This document shows, one piece after another, positions 16,109 through 24,074 of a stretch of DNA of 64,000 nucleotides. Position numbers and translations under genes: made by a program. Within the stretch, counting starts at the first letter, position 1. Each line of letters begins with the position of its first letter. A model generated the notes under the pieces. It saw only the letters and a list, made by a program, of their open reading frames with translations, was not told where the DNA came from and made no database searches. Source of the DNA: Cupriavidus numazuensis (GTDB lineage Bacteria > Pseudomonadota > Gammaproteobacteria > Burkholderiales > Burkholderiaceae); NCBI RefSeq assembly GCF_905397435.1, contig NZ_CAJPVI010000049.1, positions 1-64,000 on the forward strand, in the 5' to 3' direction.

Positions 16109-17008
16109 ATGGCCTCACAAAGCATTCAACGCTTCCAGAACCAGGATCTGATCCGCGTCGGCAATGACGACAACTATCTCCTGGTGGCGCCCCAGTACGG
16201 CGGCCGGCTCGTCCGGTGGGTCCGCAATGGGGAAGAGATCCTTTACTGGCCTGACGCTGCCGACTGGAGCCGGCCCGCCAAGATCCGGGGCGGCAACCCG
16301 CTCCTGTTTCCGTTCATCGGACGGCACTTTGCTGACGGCGAGGCCGGCCGCTGGCGCGACGGCAACGGCACCATCCACACGTTGCCGCAGCACGGCTTTG
16401 CGCGGGACCTGCCATTTGCCGTAGCCGCCGGCGGCGACGACAAGATCGTCCTGTCCTTGGAGTCCTCAGGCAGCACCTGGGCAGGCTATCCCTACCCGTT
16501 CCGCTTTCAGGCAGGCTATGACCTGCTTGAAGACGGCGTGGAAGTGGCACTCCGCACCGAGAATACCGGGAGCGAGCCGCTGCCCTACTACGCCGGGCAC
16601 CACTTCTACTTCAGCCTGCCCGCCGCGCACCGGTCCGACACCCGGTTGTTGCTGCCTGAAACTGCCCGCGTAAGGCAGGAGCCAGACGGCCGGCTGACCA
16701 ACACCGAGCCGGGCGAACCGGCGTATGTGCTGGACGACGGCCGCTTGCAGGATACGTTTCATGTCCTGCGGGGCGGCGGTTCCGTCACCCTCGCCATGCC
16801 AGGCAGGACGCTGGCGATCGACCTCGACGTGCCCGGCAGTGTCGCCTGGCATGCGGTGACCACATGGTCGGAAAGCGAAGCCGCCGACTTCTACTGTGTC
16901 GAGCCCTGGCTCGGCCTGCCGGATGCCATTCACCATGGCCGCGGATTGCGCTGGCTCGCACCCGGCGAGCACGAGACCGCCGTCTGCCGTCTGCGCGTCG
17001 TCGCCTGA
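16109..17008 (+). CDS. Aldose 1-epimerase / galactose-mutarotase-like protein
   Basis: The 299-residue protein has the all-beta mutarotase-like pattern: N-terminal YGGRLVRWVRNGEEILYW, GGNPLLFPFIGRH (substrate-side Arg), THTL-type HTLPQHGFARDLPF with the catalytic-type His, then YYAGHHFYFSLP and a late Asp/Glu-rich strand DFYCVEPWLGLPD. These enzymes interconvert alpha and beta anomers of sugars or sugar phosphates. The broader YeaD/aldose-epimerase family also contains hexose-6-phosphate epimerases, so the substrate is open. I take ATG 16109 rather than the GTG three bases earlier; neither has a clear ribosome site. It lies 84 bp after phaZ with no visible terminator. Confidence 0.85.
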   Translation: MASQSIQRFQNQDLIRVGNDDNYLLVAPQYGGRLVRWVRNGEEILYWPDAADWSRPAKIRGGNPLLFPFIGRHFADGEAGRWRDGNGTIHTLPQHGFARDLPFAVAAGGDDKIVLSLESSGSTWAGYPYPFRFQAGYDLLEDGVEVALRTENTGSEPLPYYAGHHFYFSLPAAHRSDTRLLLPETARVRQEPDGRLTNTEPGEPAYVLDDGRLQDTFHVLRGGGSVTLAMPGRTLAIDLDVPGSVAWHAVTTWSESEAADFYCVEPWLGLPDAIHHGRGLRWLAPGEHETAVCRLRVVA

Positions 17009-17017
17009 GTCTCGGCG

Positions 17018-17398
17018 TCAGTGCTCGAAATCGAGCCCGCCAATCAGGACCGAGGGGTCGGCCTGCGACAGCGAACTCCAGTCCAGCTGCCGCGGCTCCT
17101 GCCAGGCCCGGAGCTTGGCGGGCAATGCGTCGAGGTAGCCGGCGAAGCGCTTCGCGCCGTTCGCGGTGAAGAGGGCTTCGACTTCGAGTCCGTCCCAGGC
17201 AAGGGTGACGTCGAGCGGATACGTGAAACGCTGGAGCTCTGGCGCCCCCTTCCCCTGAATCCGGACTCTCGCGGGCCATCCGGCCCTTGCTCCGGGCAAG
17301 ACTTCCACCTGCAATCGGTGCGGATAAAGGCGGACGATCGCCTCGACGATACGCGGGATGCAGTCGGCTTCGAAACGCGCGATGAAGTCGGTGGTCAA
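17018..17398 (-). CDS. Conserved hypothetical protein, about 126 aa
   Basis: I did not recognise a family. The frame is open far upstream, but that stretch runs through the tRNA-Gly gene in antisense, so the real start must be inside. The TTG at 17398 has AAGGA seven bases upstream and opens directly into a coherent amphipathic protein (TTDFIARFEADCIPRIVEAI ...). The 126 residues show alternating beta-strand-like and helical stretches (YPLDVTLAWDGLEVEALF, NGAKRFAGYLDALPAKL), no signal peptide and no membrane segment. It converges with the epimerase gene (9 bp between stops). Confidence 0.65.
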   Translation of the reverse strand: MTTDFIARFEADCIPRIVEAIVRLYPHRLQVEVLPGARAGWPARVRIQGKGAPELQRFTYPLDVTLAWDGLEVEALFTANGAKRFAGYLDALPAKLRAWQEPRQLDWSSLSQADPSVLIGGLDFEH

Positions 17399-17533
17399 GG
17401 TGGGTCCTTGTGTCTTGAAGCGGCGATGGATGGGTTGCGGCGGCGCACAGGCAAGCATACGGGGCCGCCACGGCAGGAGGCAATGGCAGCAAGTCGCGCC
17501 CCGACATCGCGGCGGGACTGCAACAATTTGTGC

Positions 17534-17539
17534 TAGAAT
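17534..17539 (+). promoter_or_regulatory. Extended -10 promoter of tRNA-Gly
   Basis: TGC-TAGAAT (TAGAAT at 17534-17539) is an extended -10 match 20 bp ahead of the tRNA 5' end. The -35 position is poorly matched, which an extended -10 can tolerate. Confidence 0.5.
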
Positions 17540-17559
17540 CCGCCCCCAAGTTAGCCAAA

Positions 17560-17634
17560 GCGGGCGTCGTATAATGGCTATTACCTTAGCTTCCCAAGCT
17601 AAAGACGTGGGTTCGATTCCCATCGCCCGCTCCA
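17560..17634 (+). tRNA. tRNA-Gly (anticodon CCC), CCA encoded
   Basis: The 75-nt gene folds into a full cloverleaf: acceptor stem GCGGGCG / CGCCCGC, D-loop with GGCT, anticodon stem TTAGC / GCTAA with loop TTCCCAA (anticodon CCC at 17593-17595, reading GGG), T-arm TGGGTTCGATTCCCA, discriminator T and an encoded CCA at 17632-17634. The antisense strand gives the well-known spurious MGIEPTS peptide. Confidence 0.97.
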
Positions 17635-17823
17635 CTGCCAACCCCATCGTGTGCACGAGCGGTTCCCGGCAGGCCGATTGGTAGCAGGCAAAAAGGACAC
17701 AATGCTGTCCTGTGATGCGGCAATGTCGCTCGTTCGGCATGTCGCGATCGACACTTTCACTCCGGCCGTCCGCCGGAGTTGCCCCTAGCCCACACGGTTC
17801 GCTCCCCACTAAAAGGATGACAA

Positions 17824-18813
17824 GTGCCATCTGAACTGCGAGATGTATCTGCCCCGCGCTCCGGCAAAGGCCCGGTTCACGTCGCATTCGGTGTGGATGC
17901 TGGCTACTATCGCGGCATGGGTGTGACCATCACGTCAGTCGTGGAAAACAACCCGGGACGTGACTTTGTCTTCCATGTATTTGCCTTCTCCATTACCGCA
18001 GACAACCGGGACAAGCTGGAGAAGCTCGAGAAGCAGCTAGGCGTCACTGTCCGTCTCCATCTGCTCGACACGGCAACGCTCGACGATTTTCGTCAGTTTC
18101 CGTGCTTTAGCAAGCATTCCCTCGGCACCTTTATCCGCCTGCTGATTCCGTCGAGGCTGCGCGACGTTACGGACAAGGTGCTGTACCTGGACGCCGATTT
18201 GTTGTGCTTCGGCGACTTGTCTGAACTGCTGACCATCGATCTGGGCGACAACATTGCCGCGGCGGTCGCCGACGAGAAAGACACCACCGTCAAGACCCAG
18301 ATTCCAGCACTGGGGCTGAAGCATGGCCACTACTTCAATGCCGGGGTTATGTATATCGATGTCCGGAACTGGGTTGCCGCCGATGTCCAGCAGGTCGCCC
18401 TGAAATCGCTCACCACGCTGGACATGCGATTCGCTGACCAGGATGCCCTGAACATCGCACTGGACGGACGCATCAGGTATATCGACCCGAAATGGAACTT
18501 TCGATATCACCTGGTGGACTATCTGACACGCGGCGAGACCACGCTGAACGTCTCGCAGCCGTATGTGTTCATGCACTTCACTGGCCCGGTAAAGCCGTGG
18601 CACAACTGGTGCCTGCATGACGTTCGAGAATTATTCACCGACATCCAGTCCCGCTCGCCATGGGCGGAATCGCCGCTGGACGCGCCCAGAACGACTCGGG
18701 AACTAAAGCTGTTCTCCAGGTTTCTGATCACACAACACCGTATTGCCGAAGGCATTTACTGGCATTGCCGTTACCTGAAATCACGGTTGATGCAGAAACT
18801 AAAATCCTCATAA
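17824..18813 (+). CDS. Glycosyltransferase family 8 (LPS-core type)
   Basis: The 329-residue protein shows the GT8 pattern of retaining transferases such as WaaI/WaaJ. It has HVAFGVDAGYYRGMGVTI for nucleotide-sugar binding, the metal-binding DxD in KVLYLDADLLCFGDL, HYFNAGVMYIDVRNW, ADQDALNI, and the late HFTGPVKPWH. It would add a hexose (glucose or galactose) from UDP-sugar to the LPS core in the cytoplasm. The GTG start at 17824 is supported by AAGGATG upstream. It is followed after 24 bp by an O-antigen-ligase-type gene and preceded by tRNA-Gly. Codon use is less GC-rich than in the flanking housekeeping genes, suggesting the pair was acquired. Confidence 0.88.
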   Translation: MPSELRDVSAPRSGKGPVHVAFGVDAGYYRGMGVTITSVVENNPGRDFVFHVFAFSITADNRDKLEKLEKQLGVTVRLHLLDTATLDDFRQFPCFSKHSLGTFIRLLIPSRLRDVTDKVLYLDADLLCFGDLSELLTIDLGDNIAAAVADEKDTTVKTQIPALGLKHGHYFNAGVMYIDVRNWVAADVQQVALKSLTTLDMRFADQDALNIALDGRIRYIDPKWNFRYHLVDYLTRGETTLNVSQPYVFMHFTGPVKPWHNWCLHDVRELFTDIQSRSPWAESPLDAPRTTRELKLFSRFLITQHRIAEGIYWHCRYLKSRLMQKLKSS

Positions 18814-18867
18814 GCCCTTCGCCTGCGAATTACAGTATTGCGCCAGCAAGTGCAGACCAAGACGAGA

Positions 18868-20211
18868 ATGCCTCAACAACTCAATCAAAGCCCCGCTTCA
18901 CCGGCGTCATTGCCGGGCTTTGCTTCCATGGAAAGAGACCCAGCAGCGTCCCGCTTCATCGGCCGGCTTGCCGCAGCAGCTCTTGTGGCCTTTTACGCGC
19001 TTGCGCTGATTATCGATCGCGCGGCGGGCGTGCTGTATGGCCTGCTGATTGTACTGGGCCTGCTCACACTGATTTATCGCTGGAAATCTCAGAGCACCCT
19101 GCTTGTTGGTCAAATCAGACGTTATTGGCCACTTTGCCTGGCAATGGCCGCTCCCATGTTGGCCGTACTGGCGAATGAGATATCGAGATCGCAATTCTCG
19201 AGCCGAAGCCTTGATGCGCCATCGCGTCTCGCGCTTTTTGCTTTAGTGCTCTGGTCTATTTCAATCATTCCAATGCGTTATCTGCGACACGTGCAGTGGG
19301 CATTTATGGCCGGCGCTTTGTTGTCCACCATCAAGATCTACCAACTTTCCCATGGTGGCGAGCTGAGGTATGGGACCGATTTTATTCCCATCACCATTTT
19401 CATTGAAATGGCATTGCTGCTAGGCACATACGGCATGCTTTCGCTCGCATGGAATTCAAAGCATGACAGGATTCAGACCCTTCTGAAAATTCTGGCGGCA
19501 GCGGCGATCCTGTATGGCAGCTACCTTTCGCAATCACGCGGGGCATGGATAACCATACCGGTGTTTTGCGCGATTGCGCTGTACTCGAGCGGCGTTCTGG
19601 CAAAAGGCCGCAGGTTGCTGATGGCGGTTTTGATAGCACTTGCACTCGTCGGCGCAATGAGCCAGGCCAGGCTGGTCAAGGACCGGATTGATGTTGCGCG
19701 GACCGATATCGAGCAATACATGAGCGGAACCAATGTCGACACGTCAATCGGCTTCCGTTTTCAGCTATGGCGGGGTTCCGTTGTGATCTTCCGCGAGCAT
19801 CCGCTTTTCGGCGTAGGTGTAGATGGATATCGAGATGCACTCGCAGATTTGAAGAATCGGGGGATTATTACTCCCGCCGCATCCGAATTCGCCCACTCGC
19901 ACAACGAGTTTCTCTTCAATGCCGCCAGACTCGGCCTGTTTGGCATTGCCGCCCTGCTGGCCCTGTACCTCGTGCCTGCCTGCTATTTCGCCCGCGATCT
20001 CAGGCATCGCGACAAGGAAGTCCGTGCCGCGGCCTGCATGGGTGCCAGCTTGTGCGCCGGCATTTTTGTGCTTGGCCTCACGGACGTGGTATTCCTTTGG
20101 TGGGAGGTCTTCCCCTTCTATGCAGTCGGCATTGCCACCTTCATCGCCTTCATCGATAAAAGAAAGGCTGCCGTGACTGCTTCACAGCGCGCGGCCCAGG
20201 TCGCTCAGTAG
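18868..20211 (+). CDS. O-antigen ligase / Wzy_C family membrane protein
   Basis: This is a polytopic membrane protein of 447 residues from ATG 18868 (a TTG at 18838 would add ten). About ten to twelve hydrophobic segments are visible. The large periplasmic loop (about residues 260-350) and the conserved SQSRGAWI and SHNEFLFNAARLGLFG motifs are typical of the Wzy_C domain shared by WaaL ligases and Wzy polymerases. WaaL joins undecaprenyl-linked O-antigen to lipid A-core in the periplasm. The neighbouring core GT8 gene favours the ligase role, but a polymerase cannot be excluded and no other candidate for either job lies in the window. Neither start has a strong ribosome site; GA-rich bases precede 18868. 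Confidence 0.83.
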   Translation: MPQQLNQSPASPASLPGFASMERDPAASRFIGRLAAAALVAFYALALIIDRAAGVLYGLLIVLGLLTLIYRWKSQSTLLVGQIRRYWPLCLAMAAPMLAVLANEISRSQFSSRSLDAPSRLALFALVLWSISIIPMRYLRHVQWAFMAGALLSTIKIYQLSHGGELRYGTDFIPITIFIEMALLLGTYGMLSLAWNSKHDRIQTLLKILAAAAILYGSYLSQSRGAWITIPVFCAIALYSSGVLAKGRRLLMAVLIALALVGAMSQARLVKDRIDVARTDIEQYMSGTNVDTSIGFRFQLWRGSVVIFREHPLFGVGVDGYRDALADLKNRGIITPAASEFAHSHNEFLFNAARLGLFGIAALLALYLVPACYFARDLRHRDKEVRAAACMGASLCAGIFVLGLTDVVFLWWEVFPFYAVGIATFIAFIDKRKAAVTASQRAAQVAQ

Positions 20212-20257
20212 GCAATCGCCCATCAGGTAAAATCTCGCTTCCACACTGGAGCACTAG

Positions 20258-20284
20258 CCGCCGTGACTCGTCCGGCGGTTTTCT
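20258..20284 (+). terminator. Candidate terminator just before trmB
   Basis: A 6-bp stem CCGCCG / CGGCGG with a 9-nt loop is followed by TTTT, eight bases ahead of the trmB ATG. A TAAAAT -10-like element lies at about 20228. The hairpin could end the waa transcript or act on trmB expression. Confidence 0.4.
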
Positions 20285-20291
20285 CGTTGCC

Positions 20292-21074
20292 ATGCCTCCC
20301 AAAGACCCCACCAGTACCGAACCGACATTGGAAAACGGCGCTCAGCAGTTGCAGAGCGCTGAGCTGCCGTCCACGACCGACCCCGAAGGCGTCGCCCACC
20401 CCCGCCGCATCCGCTCCTTCGTCCGACGCGCCGGCCGCACCTCCACCGGCCAGCAGCGAGCCATCGACGAAGTCGGCCCGCGCCTCCTGGTGCCCTACGC
20501 GCCCCAGCCGCTGGACTGGGAAGCCGCATTCGGCCGCAAGGCCCCGGCCATCCTGGAGATCGGCTTCGGCATGGGCGAGACCACCGCGCATATCGCGCAA
20601 CTGCGCCCGCAGGACAATTTCCTCGGCTGCGAAGTGCACGAGCCTGGCGTGGGCGCGCTGCTCAAGCTGGCCGATGAGCGGGGGATCGGCAATATCCGCA
20701 TCATCCAGCACGATGCAGTGGAAGTCGTCGCGCACATGCTGACCGAGGACTGCCTCGACGGCGTGCATATTTACTTCCCCGACCCCTGGCACAAGAAGCG
20801 CCACAACAAGCGCCGGCTGGTACAGCCGCCGCTGGTCAAGCTGCTGGCTTCGCGCCTGAAGCCGGGCGGCTACATCCATTGCGCGACCGATTGGGAAGAG
20901 TACGCGCACCAGATGGTGGAAGTGCTGGCGGGCGAGCCTGCGCTCGAGAATACGTCGTCGGCCGCTGACGGATTTTCCGAACGGCCTGAGTACCGCCCGA
21001 TCACCAAGTTCGAGCGGCGCGGCGTGCGGCTCGGGCATGGTGTCTGGGATGTCGTGTTCCGCAAGCGCGGCTGA
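20292..21074 (+). CDS. trmB: tRNA (guanine-N7-)-methyltransferase
   Basis: The 260-residue SAM-dependent enzyme methylates G46 in the variable loop of tRNAs. The SAM site is EIGFGMGETTAHIAQL, followed by NFLGCEVHEPGVGALL, the family signature IYFPDPWHKKRHNKRRLVQ with the catalytic-type Asp, and the C-terminal RPITKFERRG. A low-complexity N-terminal extension of about 70 residues is common in this genus. ATG 20292 gives the expected length. The gene ends at a bidirectional terminator shared with uppP. Confidence 0.95.
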   Translation: MPPKDPTSTEPTLENGAQQLQSAELPSTTDPEGVAHPRRIRSFVRRAGRTSTGQQRAIDEVGPRLLVPYAPQPLDWEAAFGRKAPAILEIGFGMGETTAHIAQLRPQDNFLGCEVHEPGVGALLKLADERGIGNIRIIQHDAVEVVAHMLTEDCLDGVHIYFPDPWHKKRHNKRRLVQPPLVKLLASRLKPGGYIHCATDWEEYAHQMVEVLAGEPALENTSSAADGFSERPEYRPITKFERRGVRLGHGVWDVVFRKRG

Positions 21075-21104
21075 TCGGCACGACCCGGCATAAGCGGCCC
21101 AAAC

Positions 21105-21139
21105 AAAAAGGCGTGGCACATAGTGGCCACGCCTTTTTT
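21105..21139. terminator. Bidirectional terminator, trmB / uppP
   Basis: GGCGTGGC (21110-21117) pairs with GCCACGCC (21126-21133) around an 8-nt loop. A5 precedes and T6 follows, so it works on both strands between convergent genes. Confidence 0.88.
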
Positions 21140-21156
21140 GCATTCAGCCTGCCGGA

Positions 21157-22038
21157 TCAGGCGTGCCAGGAAATCAATCCCGAGTACGCCGTCGCCAGCA
21201 CGATGATGCCGAATGCGATCCGGTACCACGCGAACGGCTTGAAGTCATGCGTTGCGACAAAGCGCAACAGCCAGCGCACGCAGAGGAAGGCCGACAGGAA
21301 CGCGAAAACGAAACCAATGCCGAAGATGCCGAGATCATCGACGGACAGCAGGGAGCGGGCCTTGTAGAGCTCGTACACCGTCGCGCCGAAGATCACCGGG
21401 ATGGCGAGGAAGAACGAGAACTCGGTCGCCACCTGGCGCGACAGGCCGAACAGCATGCCGCCGATGATCGTGGCGCCTGAACGGGACGTGCCCGGGACCA
21501 GCGCGAAGCACTGCGCGAGACCGACCTTCAGGGCGTCACGCCAGTTCAGATCGTCAACGGACTCGATGCGCGGCGCGCCGGCCTTGGCGGCCTGCAGCAG
21601 CGCATTGCCACGCGGGTTGGTCACCATGCCGCGGCGTGCGTCACGCCGTTCCGCAAGCAGGATCACCACGCCACCAATGATGAAAGCCAGCGCCACCGTG
21701 ATCGGGTTGAACAGATGGGCCTTGATCCATTTGCCGAACACCAGCGCCAGCACGATGGCCGGCACCGTCGCCACGATCACGTTGATGGCAAAGCGCTGCG
21801 CTTTCGGGTCGGTCGTCAACCCGCTCAGCACGTTGGCAATGCGCCGGCGGAACTCCCAGCAAACCGCCAGGATCGCGCCGAACTGGATCACGATCTCGAA
21901 GATCTTGCCCTTCTCGTCGTTGAAATCGAGTAGCTGGCCGGCCAGGATCAGGTGGCCGGTGCTCGAAATAGGCAGAAACTCGGTCAGTCCTTCGACGATG
22001 CCGAGGATCACGGCTTTCAGGGCGAGTGCGATTTCCAT
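21157..22038 (-). CDS. uppP: Undecaprenyl-diphosphatase (UppP/BacA)
   Basis: The 293-residue integral membrane protein dephosphorylates undecaprenyl diphosphate, recycling the carrier for peptidoglycan and the surface glycans built elsewhere in this window; it also gives bacitracin resistance. Active-site motifs are GIVEGLTEFLPISSTGHLIL (Glu16 and Glu20) and VPGTSRSGATI (residues 181-190). Eight or so hydrophobic segments are visible. It ends at the shared terminator and lies downstream of the DUF1439 lipoprotein gene (63-bp gap). Confidence 0.96.
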   Translation of the reverse strand: MEIALALKAVILGIVEGLTEFLPISSTGHLILAGQLLDFNDEKGKIFEIVIQFGAILAVCWEFRRRIANVLSGLTTDPKAQRFAINVIVATVPAIVLALVFGKWIKAHLFNPITVALAFIIGGVVILLAERRDARRGMVTNPRGNALLQAAKAGAPRIESVDDLNWRDALKVGLAQCFALVPGTSRSGATIIGGMLFGLSRQVATEFSFFLAIPVIFGATVYELYKARSLLSVDDLGIFGIGFVFAFLSAFLCVRWLLRFVATHDFKPFAWYRIAFGIIVLATAYSGLISWHA

Positions 22039-22101
22039 GCGGATGGGGTGGGTTGGGCGGGGACATGCCCGATATGGACCGGGCGTTGCCAGCTGGGTGG
22101 C

Positions 22102-22662
22102 TCAGGGACGATTGATTTTGACGTTGATGCCGTCGGACAAGATCGTGATTGTACCGGGCTCGACATCCGATCCTGCAATGCGCAGCTGATCCGGACGGAA
22201 GGTGTAGAGCGCGTAGCCTTGCAGCAACTGTTCAGCCAGAATGCCGCCAAGCGCGTTGATCTGCCGGGAAAACTGCCCCGGCAGGCCCTGGACATCGAAC
22301 TGCTGCACCTCGGGATCCTGCAGCACGACCGAATGGCTCGGCGCGTCGTAGCGCAGGCCACTGTCGAGCGCGAAGCGGCCTGTCAGTGCCTGGCGGAAGA
22401 ACAACCTGTTGTCCACCGTAGCATCGAACTGCAGGTTGACGCGGTTGCGTGCCGGGTCGAGCGTCAGGCGCGGGTTGGCAAGCTGGATGTCGAAGATGTC
22501 CAGGTAGCGCTTGTTGAACGGAAACTTGCGTTCGAGCGCCGACTGCAACTGGCTTTGCGAGAACGTGTATTCATTGCCGAGGGAACCGCAGGCACCCAGC
22601 CAGGCAGTCAGCACGACAGCGGCGATGGCGCCAGCCCAGCGCCTCCGGGACATCCGGATCAT
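22102..22662 (-). CDS. DUF1439 family lipoprotein (YceB-like)
   Basis: The 186-residue protein has a lipoprotein signal peptide (basic MIRMSRRRW, hydrophobic stretch, lipobox LGAC with Cys at about residue 25) and a mature domain typical of DUF1439: YTFSQSQLQSALERKFPF, DIQLANPRLTLDP, and repeated short beta-strands. The E. coli relative YceB is a lipid-anchored periplasmic protein of unclear function with a lipid-binding-like fold. GGAGG precedes ATG 22662 by four bases. It is probably cotranscribed with the YkgJ gene upstream (44-bp gap). Confidence 0.85.
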   Translation of the reverse strand: MIRMSRRRWAGAIAAVVLTAWLGACGSLGNEYTFSQSQLQSALERKFPFNKRYLDIFDIQLANPRLTLDPARNRVNLQFDATVDNRLFFRQALTGRFALDSGLRYDAPSHSVVLQDPEVQQFDVQGLPGQFSRQINALGGILAEQLLQGYALYTFRPDQLRIAGSDVEPGTITILSDGINVKINRP

Positions 22663-22706
22663 ATGGCCTCCGATGGATTTGGTTGGCGCGTGCCCGCTCG
22701 CCAGCC

Positions 22707-22994
22707 TTACGCGCCCGGTCCGCCCGGAGCGGTCAGGATCTCGAGTTGCGTAAGCCAGCGCAGCGCGGATTCGCGCGAGTCGCCGCACATTTCGGCGGAC
22801 GGCTGCAGGCTGCCGCAGAAGGCGGGCCGGTCGGGGCGTCCGAAAACCGCGCACTTCGCATCCGGTAGCAGCTGCGCACAGCGCACGCCCGCCGGCTTCC
22901 CGGCAGGCATGCCCGGCAATGGCGATGCGATGGACGGCGCAATGCAGCAAGCGCCACAGCCTTCGCGGCAAGCAAGGTGAGACTGGCAAGTCAT
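22707..22994 (-). CDS. YkgJ family cysteine-cluster protein
   Basis: The 95-residue protein carries the N-terminal cluster CREGCGACC plus later cysteines (VRCAQLL, AKCAVFG, FCGSLQP, EMCGDS). This is the Cys-rich zinc- or iron-sulfur-binding pattern of the UPF0153/YkgJ family, whose role is unknown. It is small, soluble and cytoplasmic by appearance. It is likely the first gene of a short operon with the DUF1439 lipoprotein. Confidence 0.85.
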   Translation of the reverse strand: MTCQSHLACREGCGACCIAPSIASPLPGMPAGKPAGVRCAQLLPDAKCAVFGRPDRPAFCGSLQPSAEMCGDSRESALRWLTQLEILTAPGGPGA

Positions 22995-23175
22995 GGCGAT
23001 GGTTCAGCGGCGTATCGGAACGGCAAGGGACTGCGAGGGACTGCAACAAAGCCGCCATTGTGCCCGAACACGGGACAGCCGCCCGGCCATCTGGCAGGCG
23101 CCTTCCGCCATGAGCATTGGACATCACCTGTTGTACGAGCGCCGCGCCCGAGGTTTGGGGCAGGGCGAACCCGAG

Positions 23176-23205
23176 TTGACCCTTCAATAGGGACCGCCCT
23201 ACATT
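23176..23205 (+). promoter_or_regulatory. Promoter of the TetR-MFP-RND efflux operon
   Basis: TTGACC (23176-23181), an 18-bp spacer and TACATT (23200-23205) form a good sigma-70 promoter 48 bp ahead of the regulator ATG. A short inverted repeat AGGG-ACCG-CCCT lies in the spacer and is a weak operator candidate for the encoded TetR protein. Confidence 0.6.
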
Positions 23206-23252
23206 ACTGACCCATAAGTTATTAAAGCCTGCGCCCCGCTGCTCATCTCATC

Positions 23253-24074
23253 ATGGCAACCCCCGGCAAGACCAACGCCACCGACCACCCCGCTCCCCGC
23301 AAGGACGTCGAAGCCCCCCGCTGGAGCCGGCGCAAGGCCGCGCGCCCGCAGGAACTCGTTGCGGCGGCGCTCAACCTGTTCGTGGAGCGCGGCTTTGCCG
23401 CCACGCGCCTGGAAGACGTAGCAGCGGCGGCCGGTGTTTCCAAGGGGACGGTGTACCTCTATTTCGCCAACAAGGAAGAGCTGTTCAAAACCGTGGTGCG
23501 CGAGAACCTGGTGCCGGCGCTCGCCCGGGGTACGGATCTGGTCGACCGGTTCGAGGGCTCGACGCCGGAACTGCTGCGCGAGCTGCTGCGCGGCTGGTGG
23601 GGGCTGATCGGCGCCACGCCGGTGTCGGGGCTGACCAAGCTGATCATGGCGGAGTCTGGCAACTTCCCCGACATCGCCCGTTTCTACCAGGAAGAAGTCA
23701 TGCGGCCCGGCGACGAGCTGTTCGCACGCGTGCTGGCGCGCGGCGTCGAGCGCGGGGAGTTCCGCGCCCTGCCGCCAAACCCGACCACCACGCTGGTCTG
23801 CGCGCCGCTGGTGTTCCTGATGCTGTGGCAGCGCGCGTTCGGCCTCTATTCGCACAAGGAAATCGACCCGGATGCGTACCTCGACAACCTGCTCGAGATG
23901 CTGCTGTTCGGCCTGACGGCCGGCGAGGCGCGCGACCGCCCGCTGCCGCCGAAGTCCGGGCCCTACATCTGGGAAAGGATTCGCGACGACATGGAAGCGC
24001 AACCGCTAGCCCAACGCACTGACGAGCTCGACACGGTTGCCCCCGGGGCCGCCGCACAACAAAACAAGACATGA
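23253..24074 (+). CDS. TetR/AcrR family transcriptional repressor of the efflux operon
   Basis: The 273-residue protein has an N-terminal helix-turn-helix (RLEDVAAAAGVSKGTVYLYF, about residues 50-75) and a larger C-terminal ligand domain. A TetR_C-type segment LLRGWWGLIGATPVSGLTKL is visible. TetR proteins usually repress the neighbouring pump until a ligand binds. Its stop overlaps the next start in ATGA (24071-24074), so it is translated together with the membrane-fusion gene and probably autoregulates the whole operon from the promoter at 23176. A charged, Pro-rich N-terminal arm precedes the DNA-binding domain. Confidence 0.9.
   Translation: MATPGKTNATDHPAPRKDVEAPRWSRRKAARPQELVAAALNLFVERGFAATRLEDVAAAAGVSKGTVYLYFANKEELFKTVVRENLVPALARGTDLVDRFEGSTPELLRELLRGWWGLIGATPVSGLTKLIMAESGNFPDIARFYQEEVMRPGDELFARVLARGVERGEFRALPPNPTTTLVCAPLVFLMLWQRAFGLYSHKEIDPDAYLDNLLEMLLFGLTAGEARDRPLPPKSGPYIWERIRDDMEAQPLAQRTDELDTVAPGAAAQQNKT

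Noticed and set aside
17399..17887. Long minus-strand open frame extending the small hypothetical gene to 289 codons
   Set aside because: It runs antisense through tRNA-Gly and yields the known artefact peptide MGIEPTS. The internal TTG with a ribosome site is preferred.
20212..20291. attR-like copy of the tRNA-Gly 3' end
   Set aside because: Only ATCGCCC (7 bases) matches, no more than expected by chance.
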